NCBI GenBank assembly: GCA_037074765.1
Contig: JBAMDO010000191.1
Coordinates: forward strand, 49,039-113,038
Reading direction: 5' to 3'
From: Mansonella perstans
Taxonomy: Eukaryota > Nematoda > Chromadorea > Rhabditida > Onchocercidae
DNA: 64,000 nt
Numbering within the stretch: the stretch's first letter is position 1; the number at the start of each line of letters is the position of its first letter. Shown here in pieces: positions 12,104-23,673 of the stretch. Below the pieces are notes generated by a model. It was not told where the DNA came from. It saw nothing but the letters and a program-made list of their open reading frames with translations, and searched no databases. A program made the position numbers and the translations under genes.

Positions 12104-14713
12104 ATGGATCGAAATACTTCGAATAGCTCTCCTATCCATATGCTTCCTTCATTAACATTACCATATCATCATTGTTTGGAATTCCACAACATCCCACTGA
12201 CAACAGCAGTAACTGCAGGAGCAGCAACAAAAGTAACGACAACAACAACGAGTATTGATGTTGAAGTAAATGAAAAAGCAGATGAGAGGTGTGTTTTGCT
12301 AATCATTTTCTGGATCATATTTTTAATTAATTGCACTTTTTCCAGATATCGTGGTGAGTTATCTGTTCTGGAGAAATATCGTTATGATCTCAGTCGAGCG
12401 CAACTTAAAGCCAGCTCACGAACATCAGCTTTACTAGCAGGTTTTGCTATGGTAAGTAAATTATGGAATAAGTTTAGTTTAGCTTTGCAATAGAATAATA
12501 TTTTACTTTGTTTCTGTCAGAGAGAATTTGATCAAAACATCTAACTATAAGATAATATTTGTGGAACGTCTTTCGGATAATAAAAGATATTATTTCACAA
12601 TATCGTGTTATTGAAATCATCACTGCGATGCAAATTTTTTAGAATTTTTAATATTTTTAACTGTTATATAGTTAAATCAGCCAGATTTGCTGTCTTATTG
12701 TTTGGGCTTAAACTCAGATTAGTGTTAGTGAAGTAGTGTACGTTATCCTTTCTCTTTTAATCTGTTTGATAATGTGTTCTCTTCAGATTTATTTGGTGAT
12801 TTGTTTTCTTTAACAATCTACTTTATTTTAAGTAATCTTTTTTACTATTTTCTGGAGATCATTTCATTTCATAGCTAAGTTGCAGTAATAATTCTCAATT
12901 TATGGTAGTTTGTAATAGTTGTAACAGTTTTTTCTGATAGTTTTGTAATATTTTAATAGTTTAAATAGCTTTCTTAAACGCTATTACCATAATTTATTAT
13001 CAAGAAGTATTAAGCGTAACAGAAGATTAAATAGCTTAATCAATTATCAGTAAATATTAAAGCTAATCAATTGCTAGAATATATCATAAACGTTAATTCA
13101 GATGCTATTGGATATTCTTTTTACTGTAAAATTTAGTAGATTAATAATATGTCGTTCATACTGATATATCAATAATACTGGTAGTATTGGAATGTTATTC
13201 ATTCAGCATATGGATTTCAGAAACAAAGTATCAAATTAGACCATACGGTTAATATATTTCATTATGTTCAGGTCGCCTTGGTAGAATTACAATACGAACG
13301 AACGACGCCACCTTTTTTGTTGATAACACTTGGAGTGGTGACAACACTTCTTGTTTCTGTTCATCTTCTTGCATTGATGATGTCAACATGTATATTGCCT
13401 TACATTGAAGCAAATGGTTGTACGCAAGATTCACCTCATATCCGGTTAAAGTAAGTTCATTCGCAATTAATTATTTAATTTTGGGATAATTAATTAGAGA
13501 AAAATTATTGTTAACAAATTGAAGAAGCATAATGAGAAGACAAGGAAAATTATTAAAAGTAATGATGAGAAAAAGAATTAATGTTGTTATTAAGAAAAGA
13601 TTAGTCTCTACGGTAGTAATATTTTTGTGACACATATTGTTATCACTGTGTCATTGATGATATTCCTCTTATCTTCTTTTATTGTATGTATGCTGTAAGC
13701 TTCAAATATTTTTTATTTTCATCATTTGCGCTCTTATATTTCAGCATTTCAAATGTATTAGAAATGCTTAATTTAAGTTCAATTCCAATTTTAATGCATT
13801 ATCTCTGTTTAAATTAATTAAGTAACTTAGATTATAGAGCTTATATTCATAATATATCTCCATGTTCTTGTCAATCCAAGTCACATTTAATATGTTTTTG
13901 AATAGATTTATTCCATTTTCATATAAAAATTTCAGTGAGAAATTTAAACAGTCTAATACACTTATATTTTTATGCTAAACTTCGAATCGTATTTCATGCA
14001 TTCAATTTCAGATTTTATATCGATCTGTCATGGTTATTTAGTACATGTATTGGTTTAGTGTTATTTCTTATCGAAATTGGTATAATATTTTTTGTAAAAT
14101 TTTACGCAGTCAATTATATTACTGCTGCTTACATTACTACTGCTATGCTCAGTAAGCAAAAGTCATTTTTTCTTCAATTTTTAGAAATTTTTCATAAATG
14201 ATACACATTATTAAGGTTAACGATTACTTAACGATCATAATATAGCATCAATGTTTCACTTTTTTCATTTCTTATCGAAATTTTTATTTCTAAAATGTTA
14301 GGATAAAGAATTAAAAGTTCAAATAAAATATTAAAAAAAGAAAGCATGTTGCAAACTGCGATTCTTCTTAAAATTTTAAACATTTAATTTGATAACCCTT
14401 CATAATTTATTGTGATATTTATAATTTATTTAAATTCCATCTTTTTTTTTTAATTTGACTTTTTTAACTTAATTACAATATCGTTATTTCAGTACCTGTT
14501 GTAGTGGTATTTACAATATTCTCATGCCTTATACATAAAAATCGATTTATTCATTCAATAAATCGTGTTGGATCAAAAGCGATAGATTTACAAAAATTTT
14601 TGGATGAAAATAATGCAGCAGCAATAAATATACCACATGCTAATAAAGCTACATCAATTGAACAACATCTGGTAGGTGTTGGTTTGCAAGGCATTCGAAT
14701 TATTCATCACTGA
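12104..14713 (+). CDS. orai-1: Orai store-operated calcium channel
   Basis: This is the pore subunit of the calcium release-activated channel in the plasma membrane, opened by STIM when ER calcium falls. Exons are 12104-12288, 12346-12451, 13272-13450, 14012-14151 and 14493-14713, and all phases close to give 276 residues. The first transmembrane segment carries the hallmark KASSRTSALLAGFAMVALVE. Glu102 matches the human selectivity-filter Glu106, and Arg87 matches human Arg91. TM2 (about 112-134) has LVSVHLLALMMSTCILP with the conserved His (128). TM3 (about 165-187) has Glu178, matching human Glu190. TM4 is followed by a cytosolic tail with a helical SIEQHL segment. The long Thr-rich N-terminus (residues 1-60) is not conserved. 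The first intron is only 57 nt and stays open in frame. Family assignment is very secure. Confidence 0.96.
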
Positions 14714-16082
14714 TATCATCAGGCAGAATAAATTTTTGAAAATTTAAATTTTTTTTTCTTCCAATTTTTATTGCTTTTTTTTCACTCATATCTTTAATGC
14801 TTTGGCTTTATGCATAAATTTTCATATTTGCTTTTTTTTTTTTTTTTTTTTTTTATGAATAAACAAATTCAGGCGATGAATGGGTTTTGTCATGCGTGCT
14901 TCATTGCATTGCTTTCAATTTCCGGTGTTAATTTCAAAAAAAATAAATTACTAATTTCGTTTCATTTCTTCAGTTCATCGATATTAGTCATTTGATACAT
15001 TAAAAAAAACTACCGGTTTTTGTAGATTAAATTATCAGAATATCTAACTGTGGTTTCTGCACTCTATTTGGTTATATTGAAATTCCGTGTGATTTATTGT
15101 TTCATATACGATTTTTACACTAGATATATAGCAGAGTTTTTTCGCTTCCGATTATGTTGATGCTTGTAATTGGAATTTGCAAACACTTCGAAATCAGCAG
15201 ACTCTGATATTATTATCATATAGTCTGTAGCTATCTTGACGTTATCATCCTCTCTGTGCGGTTTTTTTAAACGTTTTCTTTCTTTCTTGATAAAATAAGC
15301 TTTCTTCAATTTTTTTTTTTTTATTTACTTTTTTATACTGCCATCATATTCCCTAACAACGGTATCATACGTAAGACATTTATTAGACCTAAACTAATTT
15401 ACCGTTTATATCATTTTATCATTTAACAATTCTCGGTTAAAAATTTTTTTGCATCACATTGTTCATCTACGAGAGCAGTTTTGAGTTCGACATGTTAAGC
15501 TAATTAAGTATTCTCATATTACAGAATTTTCTAGATTATTCCTATTCCAAATATTTGATTTGGCATTTTGATGAAGTTTTCACTTGTTCAGTGTGTATTC
15601 ACACAATCATTGTTGCCTACTTCTAGTAAATTCATTAAATTCTTTCAGTTTTTTTTTTTCCACTGATGAAGTCTGAGTAAGAAGTGTAATTTATAAGTTA
15701 TAATATATTTTTCCAAATTATCTTTTTCTTACTAAAGACAAAACTGTTTTTTTCAAACTTAAATTTATGCGTTAAAATTTTATGCAGTCAGCAGAATTTA
15801 TTATTTTTGATTTGTATTGCTTTTGTTGCGAAAAAAAAATAAAAGCTTATTTGGTCTTTGGTCGAGAAAAAAAACTGAGAACATTCTGAGAACTCTGTTC
15901 AATTCTGAGAAAAGAAATATTTAATATGTTTTTGAATAGCTATTTTAAAATTTATTTGTGATGTATTTTAATTTAGTTTATTTTTAAACATAGTATCATG
16001 ATTATGACATGCTTATATCCAAGAAATTATGTTTTAATAAATACATCTGGCATTATTTTGCTTCTTTCTGCATCTAATTTGC

Positions 16083-17045
16083 AATATTTTACTTTCCACT
16101 GTTAGAAAGAATCCCGAATTCTCCAATGATCTTCCGGAACTTCACAATCTTCATCGCCATGCAGTAGTAGCATGTTCATTTTTTTTCCATTATTATCGAT
16201 AGTTTTTTCTTCATGAATTTGCCTTATAAGCAATTACCTCAGTTAGATTTATAATATTTTGCTTTCTTTTGCCAGAAAAATCCTATCATCAAACTATCTT
16301 TTATTCTTTGCTGTCGATTTAATTAAACTTCTCTATTCAGGCAGTAGTCATTCTTATCAGAATTGATCATTTATCAAAAGCTATATTATTAATTGTGCAA
16401 AAACACTTATCTTCATTTTCATGATTGATCCATTCATGCAATAAGATAGATATTCCTGTTTTCTGATTTCATGTTCGTTTTCATACTTTTGTTCATAAAA
16501 TCACTTGTTATCAGATTATCAAGTTGTTTCTTCGCTATATTTTCGATACCTTAGTTATTCAGGAAAAAGTCTCATCGCAATTGGCTATTAAGTTATCTTC
16601 GTTCGGAATACATCAAAAGAAAAAAATTTCCCACTTCTTATATTCTGCTACTCGAATTTTGAAAAAAATCTAGGCAGCAATTTTAAATGATTTATAATCA
16701 GTAAAACAAGCATGGAATTTATTATCCATTTCAGGCAAACCTTGATAACATCACTTCAGTATTTTTTTATAATGAATCTTCATACGTAATGTTATTCTTC
16801 TACAGGAATCTGATTTAAGAGATAATCCTTCTTTCGTGATTTTTGTTGGAGCATCTTGATTTTAATCAGTTTCAAGGCTAAGAATCGCATTTGGATCATA
16901 GTGATTATCACTAGATGTAAGATGCCTCTTTTGGTAAATTTTCTTCCATTCTTTGATCTCACTAGCACTTCGATGACACTCTAACATGATTTCAAGTATT
17001 ATCATTGTTTAACTTCGATGACAATTATCAAAATCTATTTCGAAT
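16083..17045 (-). pseudogene. decayed protein-coding sequence, family unknown
   Basis: The minus strand reads as protein-like stretches broken by stops and frame changes. About 16860-16985 gives ECHRSASEIKEWKKIYQKRH followed by LTSSDNHYDPN. Lower down a stretch reads QDAPTKITKEGLSLKSDS, and 16083-16225 gives MLLLHGDEDCEVPEDHWRI. Base composition is closer to coding than to intergenic DNA. CHRS occurs twice in the same frame, suggesting an internal duplication. No start, consistent splice structure or recognised family was found, so this is most likely a gene fossil. Unusual introns cannot be excluded. Confidence 0.4.
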
Positions 17046-18640
17046 TCAAAAAAAAAAAAAACTTGCCCTGGATATTTTTACTTGACTGACTGTTTGTTAA
17101 TTTCTTTGCATAATGCTTTTCAGCAAGCTAATTTGCATATTTATTATTTAGGCAACCTTATCAAATGAAAGCCATATAATGATGAAACTTAGTTTTCACA
17201 TATTGAATTCCAATTCGAATTTTCAAATAATAAGTTTTTGAATCAAATTACAATCCTTCCCAGGTATGGAAGATATTATGGTTTTTTTTTTGTGAAATCA
17301 TAAATTTTTCCAGCAGTTCTTATTGTTTGAAATTAACATTAAAAATGTTAGTCTTATTAATTCTCTATTGCTAAGAATGGATAATTTCGTGAATTTTAAA
17401 ATTATCATAATTCACTATTGTAATCTAAGTTTCGCATATTTGTGATATCAGGTATAATTTACGCTTTGTCTTGGTTAAACAACTTTTCTATACTATCTTC
17501 TAAAAAGTTGAAATTTTCAAAAAAAAATAGCCAATTAATGCTTGTTCAGCGTATGCTTTATAAAACAGCTGTGAAGTTTCTGAAAAATTGTCCACCAGAT
17601 ATGCTTTACTTTATCGAATTAATAAATTTCTGCATCAAATTCTGCAACGCTTCCAGGTATGGTATGAATATGTTATGGCTTTTTCTGTCAAATTATAAAT
17701 TTTTTCAATAAATTTACTCTCGCATCTGCTGCTATTTGCGAGATATCATTTGCTTATTCTGGCATGTGCTCTGCTTGCGGGCTATTCATTTGCTATATCA
17801 AATGAATTGAATTGAAAATTTAGTATTTTGAGTAGTAATTGAGAAGAAGAAAGATGAATAATTCATGTTAGTTGCATATTTAAATAAATTTATTCTAATT
17901 TCAAAAACTGAAATCTTTTTTCTGATATGAAATTAATTTTTAAAAACGCAAATTTCAGCCGAGCAAAGAAGAATATACGATATGAAAGAGAGAAAAATTG
18001 ATTACATTGAGGATATAATTTGTTTCTTTCTTTCTTTTTTTTTTTGATATTTATTAATAAAAAATGTTGATCAGATGAATTGGAAATTTTATCATTAATT
18101 ATAAACTCGTTTTTTTTTTTTTTTTTTTTTTTTGAGAAAGGAAATAATAAATTAACAATTTAATATCAGAACGCGTTAAGTTTAACATTTAACATGTTTC
18201 GAAACTTTTCAGACAGGAATTTTTGTTAAAAATTATTTGAAAGGAACTTTCAATTTTTCAATTAATAAATCTGTCCAATAATTTGACAAATGTCATTCTT
18301 CCGTTTCTCCTTTTCATCATTCATTTAATCGTATTCCTCTTGCTTCTTCTGCTTTAGTTTTCCATTAATAAAAAATTTAATACACTTTTTTGTTCTATGT
18401 TATGGAATTTATTTTTTTTTTTTTTTTTTGTTCTTTTTGCTAAGATATCAATTATTTGCTGATATTATTTTTGTAAAATAAGTGATGAATTCGTTTTCAC
18501 ATCATTACATAGATGAATGTATCCGCATCGAATTGGTCAACAATTAATGTGCCTTATTCCAGATTGGTGTTACTGTTTGTTCTTTGGATTCTTTGTAAAG
18601 AATTTTATGTCCAATTTCAGGTTAATATATTTGATCATAG

Positions 18641-18913
18641 TCAATAATATAAACTGATTAGTTCAATATTGCCTTTTTTTGGGAATATTTTCAACTGTTG
18701 TGATAATACAGTATGAGGAGCAGGAACAGTTTTCGTAGAGAATCTGAAAAATATTTCTGAATGATTACACTTAATTTCAAGATAAGAAATGGAAACGAAA
18801 AAAAAGTTGTTCATTAAGCTCGAATTTAAACTTTCGAATCGTTCAATTTTTTCTCTGGAAAGTTGACAACTATTTTCTAATGTCCGAAAACGGACGTGCC
18901 ACTTGCTATGCAC
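18641..18913 (-). pseudogene. coding-like relic, 90 codons
   Basis: This is an open minus-strand frame with fairly protein-like content at its start (LENSCQLSREKIERFESLN) and an internal acceptor-like TTTTTCAG before a second stretch (FSTKTVPAPHTVLSQQL). The sequence just upstream in the same frame contains stops. It may belong with the other minus-strand relics between 15 and 17 kb. No family was recognised. Confidence 0.25.
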
Positions 18914-20061
18914 AAAATAGCGCTGCTACTATACGGAAATATGCGGAAATTTTGTGCCAAATGACTTGAACATTAAGAAAGAAATATGTTTAAAAATCAT
19001 TTAAGTTTTACAAATAATAGATAAAATACTAGCAGTGAGCTATATGTTCAGTTAGTTCAACATCATATGGGGAAGGTGTCTCTTAAAATTTTATTTACTT
19101 AGAAGTTTCCATATCCACAATTACTTTTTTGTTACATTCATATTTGGATAGCGAATAATGATTGGACATTGATTTGTTTCGTATAAGCAAATATTAATTA
19201 TACTCTATTTTCTTAATCGAAAATAAATTATACTGTATTTTCTTAATAGAAAATACCTTTTCTATGAACGGTGAAACCTCTGGTTGTTGTGATTTCTTCT
19301 AACTGTGGATTACACTTAAATAATTTATTATTTATTGAATTTTTTTACATAATTATTATTTAATTGAGTCAAAGAATTTTTTTTATTTACTTTTCACCTC
19401 TTTTATATGTTAAGTACATTAAGCAAATTAATTGTTAATAATTTTAACAATTTATTTATATATTTTAAATTATATTATTGAACTTACATGTCGTTCGCAT
19501 ACGACATGCCAAATGTGATGTTTCAAATCTGTGCATGAAAATGACAGCACTGATATATCTTCTAGGAATTGATTACTTGATTAATTAATTACTCAAAAAT
19601 TTTTATTCAATTGCACACTTTTTATCTAACAATTAATCAATTTGTTTTGTTTATTTCGGAATCTAAAATTTCGCATTAAAACCTAAATACAGTCAATAAG
19701 TAACAATTAGTTGATTAATTAATTATTGTTCTATTAAATTAGCTTGATATTCTTGACTTGGTAGTAGCTTGACATTCATTTTTTTATTTTAAATTGATCG
19801 TTAAAAATTGAAATTGTATTTTTAACATAATATCAAAGGTTTACTTCATGTAGCAACTATTTACATATCTTCTAATTTTTTTTTCATCATCAGAATCATT
19901 AGCATCCATTTTACATAGAAATTCTTTATTTTCATGTGAAAATTGCCAATTTAAAGAGGTTTTATTAATTTTGCTTTTTAAGCAATTTATTTATGAAATT
20001 CATTGCAGATGAAAATTTTAATTGATTTTATTAACTTTCATAAAACGAAATAAATTTCCTA

Positions 20062-20068
<7 letters not shown>

Positions 20069-20094
<26 letters not shown>
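20069..20094. repeat. AT dinucleotide microsatellite
   Basis: A run of about 13 AT units lies about 60 bp upstream of the 5S gene. Together with the TATATATATATA tract near 20681-20690 it brackets the 5S/SL1 block. Confidence 0.85.
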
Positions 20095-20154
20095 TGCGAG
20101 ACAGTAGATCGATACAATGATGGAAATTTAATGTATGAATTACTGGTTTATCTT

Positions 20155-20272
20155 GTCTACGACCATACCACGTTGAAAGCACGACATCTCGTCCGATCTG
20201 TCAAGTTAAGCAACGTTGGGCCTGGTTAGTACTTGGATCGGAGACGGCCTGGGAATCCCAGGTGTTGTAGAC
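20155..20272 (+). rRNA. 5S rRNA: 5S ribosomal RNA
   Basis: This 118-nt gene is intact. The ends GTCTAC and GTAGAC pair as helix I. The body contains the conserved nematode 5S elements CGTCCGATCTGTCAAGTTAA and TTAGTACTTGGATCGGAGAC, with the latter spanning the internal polymerase III control region. A short T run (CTTTTG) begins three bases after the end and can act as terminator. It lies in the same orientation as, and 135 bp upstream of, an SL1 RNA gene, which is the linkage known from filarial 5S clusters. Whether this isolated copy is transcribed is unknown. Confidence 0.95.
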
Positions 20273-20407
20273 AACTTTTGCTTATAATATATTTAACAGT
20301 AGGTCGTTGAAAATTTGTGGCATGTATTTTTGTTTTCAACAGCATCAGTAACCCGTTGATATTTGAATGCACGACAATGATATGAGAATGATGATGGTGT
20401 ACACGTC

Positions 20408-20510
20408 GGTTTAATTACCCAAGTTTGAGGTAATTGAATGTTTCGGCCCAGTGTTTCAGCTACTGTGGCTTGAAGTAAAATTTGGAACGTCCTACAAATT
20501 TGTGGGACAA
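20408..20510 (+). ncRNA. SL1: spliced leader SL1 RNA
   Basis: The first 22 bases are the invariant nematode SL1 exon, starting GGTTTAATTACCC and ending AAGTTTGAG. A GT splice donor follows at 20430. Downstream are a U-rich Sm-binding site (AAAATTTGGAAC, around 20477-20488) and a 3' terminal stem with arms GTCCTAC and GTGGGAC. Length is about 103 nt, normal for SL RNAs. The product is capped, assembled into an SL snRNP and donates its leader to pre-mRNA 5' ends by trans-splicing. It sits between an intact and a truncated 5S gene. The exact 3' end is inferred. Confidence 0.95.
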
Positions 20511-20562
20511 CAAATACAAACAATTGATGAGAATTTAATGTATGCATTATTGGTTTATCCTG

Positions 20563-20622
20563 TCTACGACCATACCACGTTGAAAGCACGACATCTCGTC
20601 CGATCTGTCAAGTTAAGCAATC
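20563..20622 (+). pseudogene. truncated 5S rRNA copy
   Basis: The first 59 bases repeat the 5S gene at 20155 exactly, then the match breaks off after AAGTTAAGCAA. The preceding 35 bases also resemble the flank of the intact gene (GAATTTAATGTATG, TTGGTTTATC). Starts are 408 bp apart, which gives the length of one 5S-SL1 unit. The sequence that follows has decayed CAAGTTAA repeats up to about 20668. The internal promoter is incomplete, so it should not be transcribed. Confidence 0.9.
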
Positions 20623-20785
20623 TGCCAATTTAAGCTCTGTCCGTCAAGTTAATCAATGTATCAAGTTAAGTAACATATGTATATATATATAAATTTTTTT
20701 GTGTGTGAATTAATCAAAAAAATTAATAAGTTGTAGGAATTTAAATGAGAACAATGTGGAACATATAAATAAATAATGAGAGAAA

Positions 20786-21646
20786 TTAACTGAAAAATAA
20801 TTGTTCACATTTACAGCTACCACCTAATTCAGGCCATTGAGCAACTATAATGTAGCGTTTACAGGCTGAATTACTATCATTGAGTCGTTCTAAATGTTTA
20901 TCATATAATAATTTTGGTTCCATTTCACCATAACGTTCTACATCACGCAATAATACATTTAAGCGTAATGACTCGTGAAAATCCATTTTTAGTATGAAAT
21001 CATATGATGCTTCTGAAATTTGTTATACTTTTTTTTTGTGAAAAATTAAAAGCTTAAAAATTTGCATTTTTATTAATGCAACTTTGGACAAACAATATAG
21101 CATATATTAGCAAAAGTTTTAGTTTAAAAAAATCTACTTCAAATTTAATTTGATTTAAATCTTACTAATATCAAATTTATTTATTATTTTATCATCAACG
21201 AGAAAGAAAAATGCTATAAAATTTTATGAGACAGAAGAGAAGCAAATTATTTAGTTTGCTACAAATTATGAAGAAATTTTCAAGCGTATATATATATATG
21301 ATATGTAAATATCAAACCATTCAAAACATTCCTGAGAAATACCAAAAGAATTATTATTTACCAGTGAAAAGGCTTAATTTATAGAAATTTAAAAATTATT
21401 TTTGAAAAAAAATATTCTCTGTGTATTAAGAAAAATTGGTAATCATTATTGCTTATAATTGAAAATAAAAAAAAAATGAAAATTTTAAAATTTCATGAAA
21501 ATTTTTTGTTAGCAGAATAAAAATGTAATACCTGCAATGAGATGCTCAATAAAATTCCATCCATCTTCTGATTTAATAAAAAGACTCTGTCGTTGTATTT
21601 CTTTGCATATTTCCCTGTCAAATATTTCTTTATTATTTTCAGCTAC
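20786..21646 (-). CDS. 3' exons of an unidentified soluble protein
   Basis: Two minus-strand exons join in phase: 21646-21532 and 21012-20786. They encode 113 residues ending in TAA. Content is protein-like and charged (KEIFDREICKEIQRQSLF, LLRDVERYGEMEPKLLYDKH, YIIVAQWPELGG) with no membrane segment. No in-frame Met occurs before KMDFHES in the second exon, so an upstream exon ending in phase 0 is needed. The only nearby candidate is 23744-23685, which is also the last exon of the four-pass protein gene read in another frame. Alternatively translation starts at that Met after trans-splicing, giving 66 residues. I do not recognise the family. Confidence 0.6.
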
Positions 21647-23673
21647 CTAAATTAAAAACAAAATAAATAAATAAACTTAATATTCATATAATAATAAAAT
21701 AGTGTAAGATTTTTTCTTATATTTAAGTACGATAAGACATATATTTAAACATTAAAATACTTATACTTAAATACTACCAAATTTTTTTCAAATTGCATCT
21801 AATTAATGTTTTTTTTATGTTCATTTCAAATTTTATTAGCTATTTCGACAAAATCCCAAATGTAGCAAAAATTGCTATTATTTTTTTCAAGTTAAAAAAT
21901 AACTTTTCAAATTTTGATACATATCACTACAAATGATTTCCATCGATAGCAATGATTTCCACCTATTATCTGTCTCTTTGGAGAATTCGTCTATGTAATC
22001 TGAAATTTTTGAAACAAGTGTGAAATTTCGCTTCTCAATTTTTCTCTGCTATGTCAGCGGTAAATCATTTTTGATGGAGTAAATGAATTGGAAATGAAAG
22101 GAAAAGAATTCAATTTAAATTTTTGTTAGTCAAAATTTTCAGACGGAAATTAAAAATTTGTAAATTCAATTTATCAAATATTTTTAAGATTAATATGTGT
22201 AAAAAAAAGGACTATTGCATTCAAATTTTTTATTTGTTCAATAAATTTTTAGGAAAATTTGAATTTCCAATTGTATTAATGGTCTTATAAAAATTAAAAT
22301 TTTTCAGCTATTAAAATAATTCCTTGACAAAATACTAATTTTCTATTTCCTATCTGTTGCAATTATTTTCTTATAAAATTAATTTTCCAGTTGTTGAATT
22401 ATTTTCCCACAAGAATTTTTTTTTTACCTGTTCAATTATTTCTTTATAGAATTAAAAACTTTCAATTTATTGAATTTTCTTATAAAATTAAAAGCTTTCT
22501 ACCTTATTGAAATACTTCCCCAGAAAATTAAGATTTTTCACCTATTGAATGAACTCCTTTTCTAGTATTTTCTCTTTTAGTCGCCTGCAATGACCAAATA
22601 ATGTTTAACCTTACTGAACTATATATGAAATAGGTGATGAAAAATGCCATTTGAGGTGTTTTAAAAATTAGTGCAATTACAGAAAAAAACAAATTGCAAT
22701 ATTTTTATTTCATTTAAATATTATGCAAAAGTTCCAAAAATTTATGTTTTCCTTTGAAAAAAAATAAAGAAAAGAAAATTTGTTTATTGATTATTTTTTT
22801 AAATTCTTAATAACCACAAATGAAAAAATAGGATGAAATATGCAAATTGTGAATTAAATAAAAAGTAACGAAAAAATTGGAATTTAAAAGATCTTTAATC
22901 AATTTTTCTTTTCCATGTTTCTTTTCTTTTCTTTTTGAACATTTAAATCATTCATTTCATTTTGTTGAATAAATTTAAACTTGGAAAAGTTAAATGTTTA
23001 TTTTCTATCAAATAGCTTTTTTGTTTTTTTTGTTTGCTTGTTTGTTTTTTTGCCCCTTGTTTGAAGTGCTTTATAATTGATTTTTGATTTTAATTTGAAT
23101 TAATCCCAGTTAAACTTCTGACATATTATTTCAATTTTAATTGGTTCATTTTACGAATGCATTGAAAAAAACAGATTAACATAATTTTATGTTTAAAAAA
23201 ATTTAGGAAATTTAAAAAAACAAAAAGCAAAACAATGAAGAATTCAATCGAAAAACGAAAATTCGACCAAAAAAAAAGGAAAGTAGAATGGTACTGTAGC
23301 GTATAATACATTGTCTTCTATCAATACAATCATATCTGTTATTGATAATAAATATCAATTCATGTAACATTTGAATTATACACAACAATATCATATGATA
23401 ATATGATAGGTATAAATAATTAAAAAAGTTACAGTATTAATTGTAATTTGTCAAAATTTTTGCATAATTTCCAAAAAGGAAAAAAAGTGGGATTATCATC
23501 AAATGTTGCAAAGAAAGCATTATAGAATACAATAATAAAGAAAAAAATTATGCCAAATTATCAAATGAAAAATTTTAATTTGGAATAGCACAGATAATCA
23601 GTATACTTATCACTGGAAATAAAACGGCAACAAATATGATCAGCTGATTGAATCAATCGCCATGAATTAATTA

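Larger units (their letters stand above)
14714..20154. other. intergenic region with coding relics
   Basis: No intact gene was found. On the minus strand, coding-like but broken segments appear at about 15115-15309, 16083-17045 and 18641-18913 (listed where supportable). A pair of similar blocks of about 80 bp (near 17215-17300 and 17625-17710) shows local duplication. Long poly-T runs and an AT dinucleotide tract (20069-20094) make up much of the rest. Confidence 0.5.

Noticed and set aside
13249..13434. 61-codon minus-strand frame
   Set aside because: It is antisense to Orai exon 3.
20293..20633. open frames on both strands over the SL1/5S block
   Set aside because: The sequence is structural RNA, so the frames are incidental.
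21940..22030. possible minus-strand exon reading YIDEFSKETDNR between the four-pass gene and the soluble-protein exons
   Set aside because: The acceptor is good but the donor (GTGGAA) is weak, and the phase does not connect to the exon at 21646.
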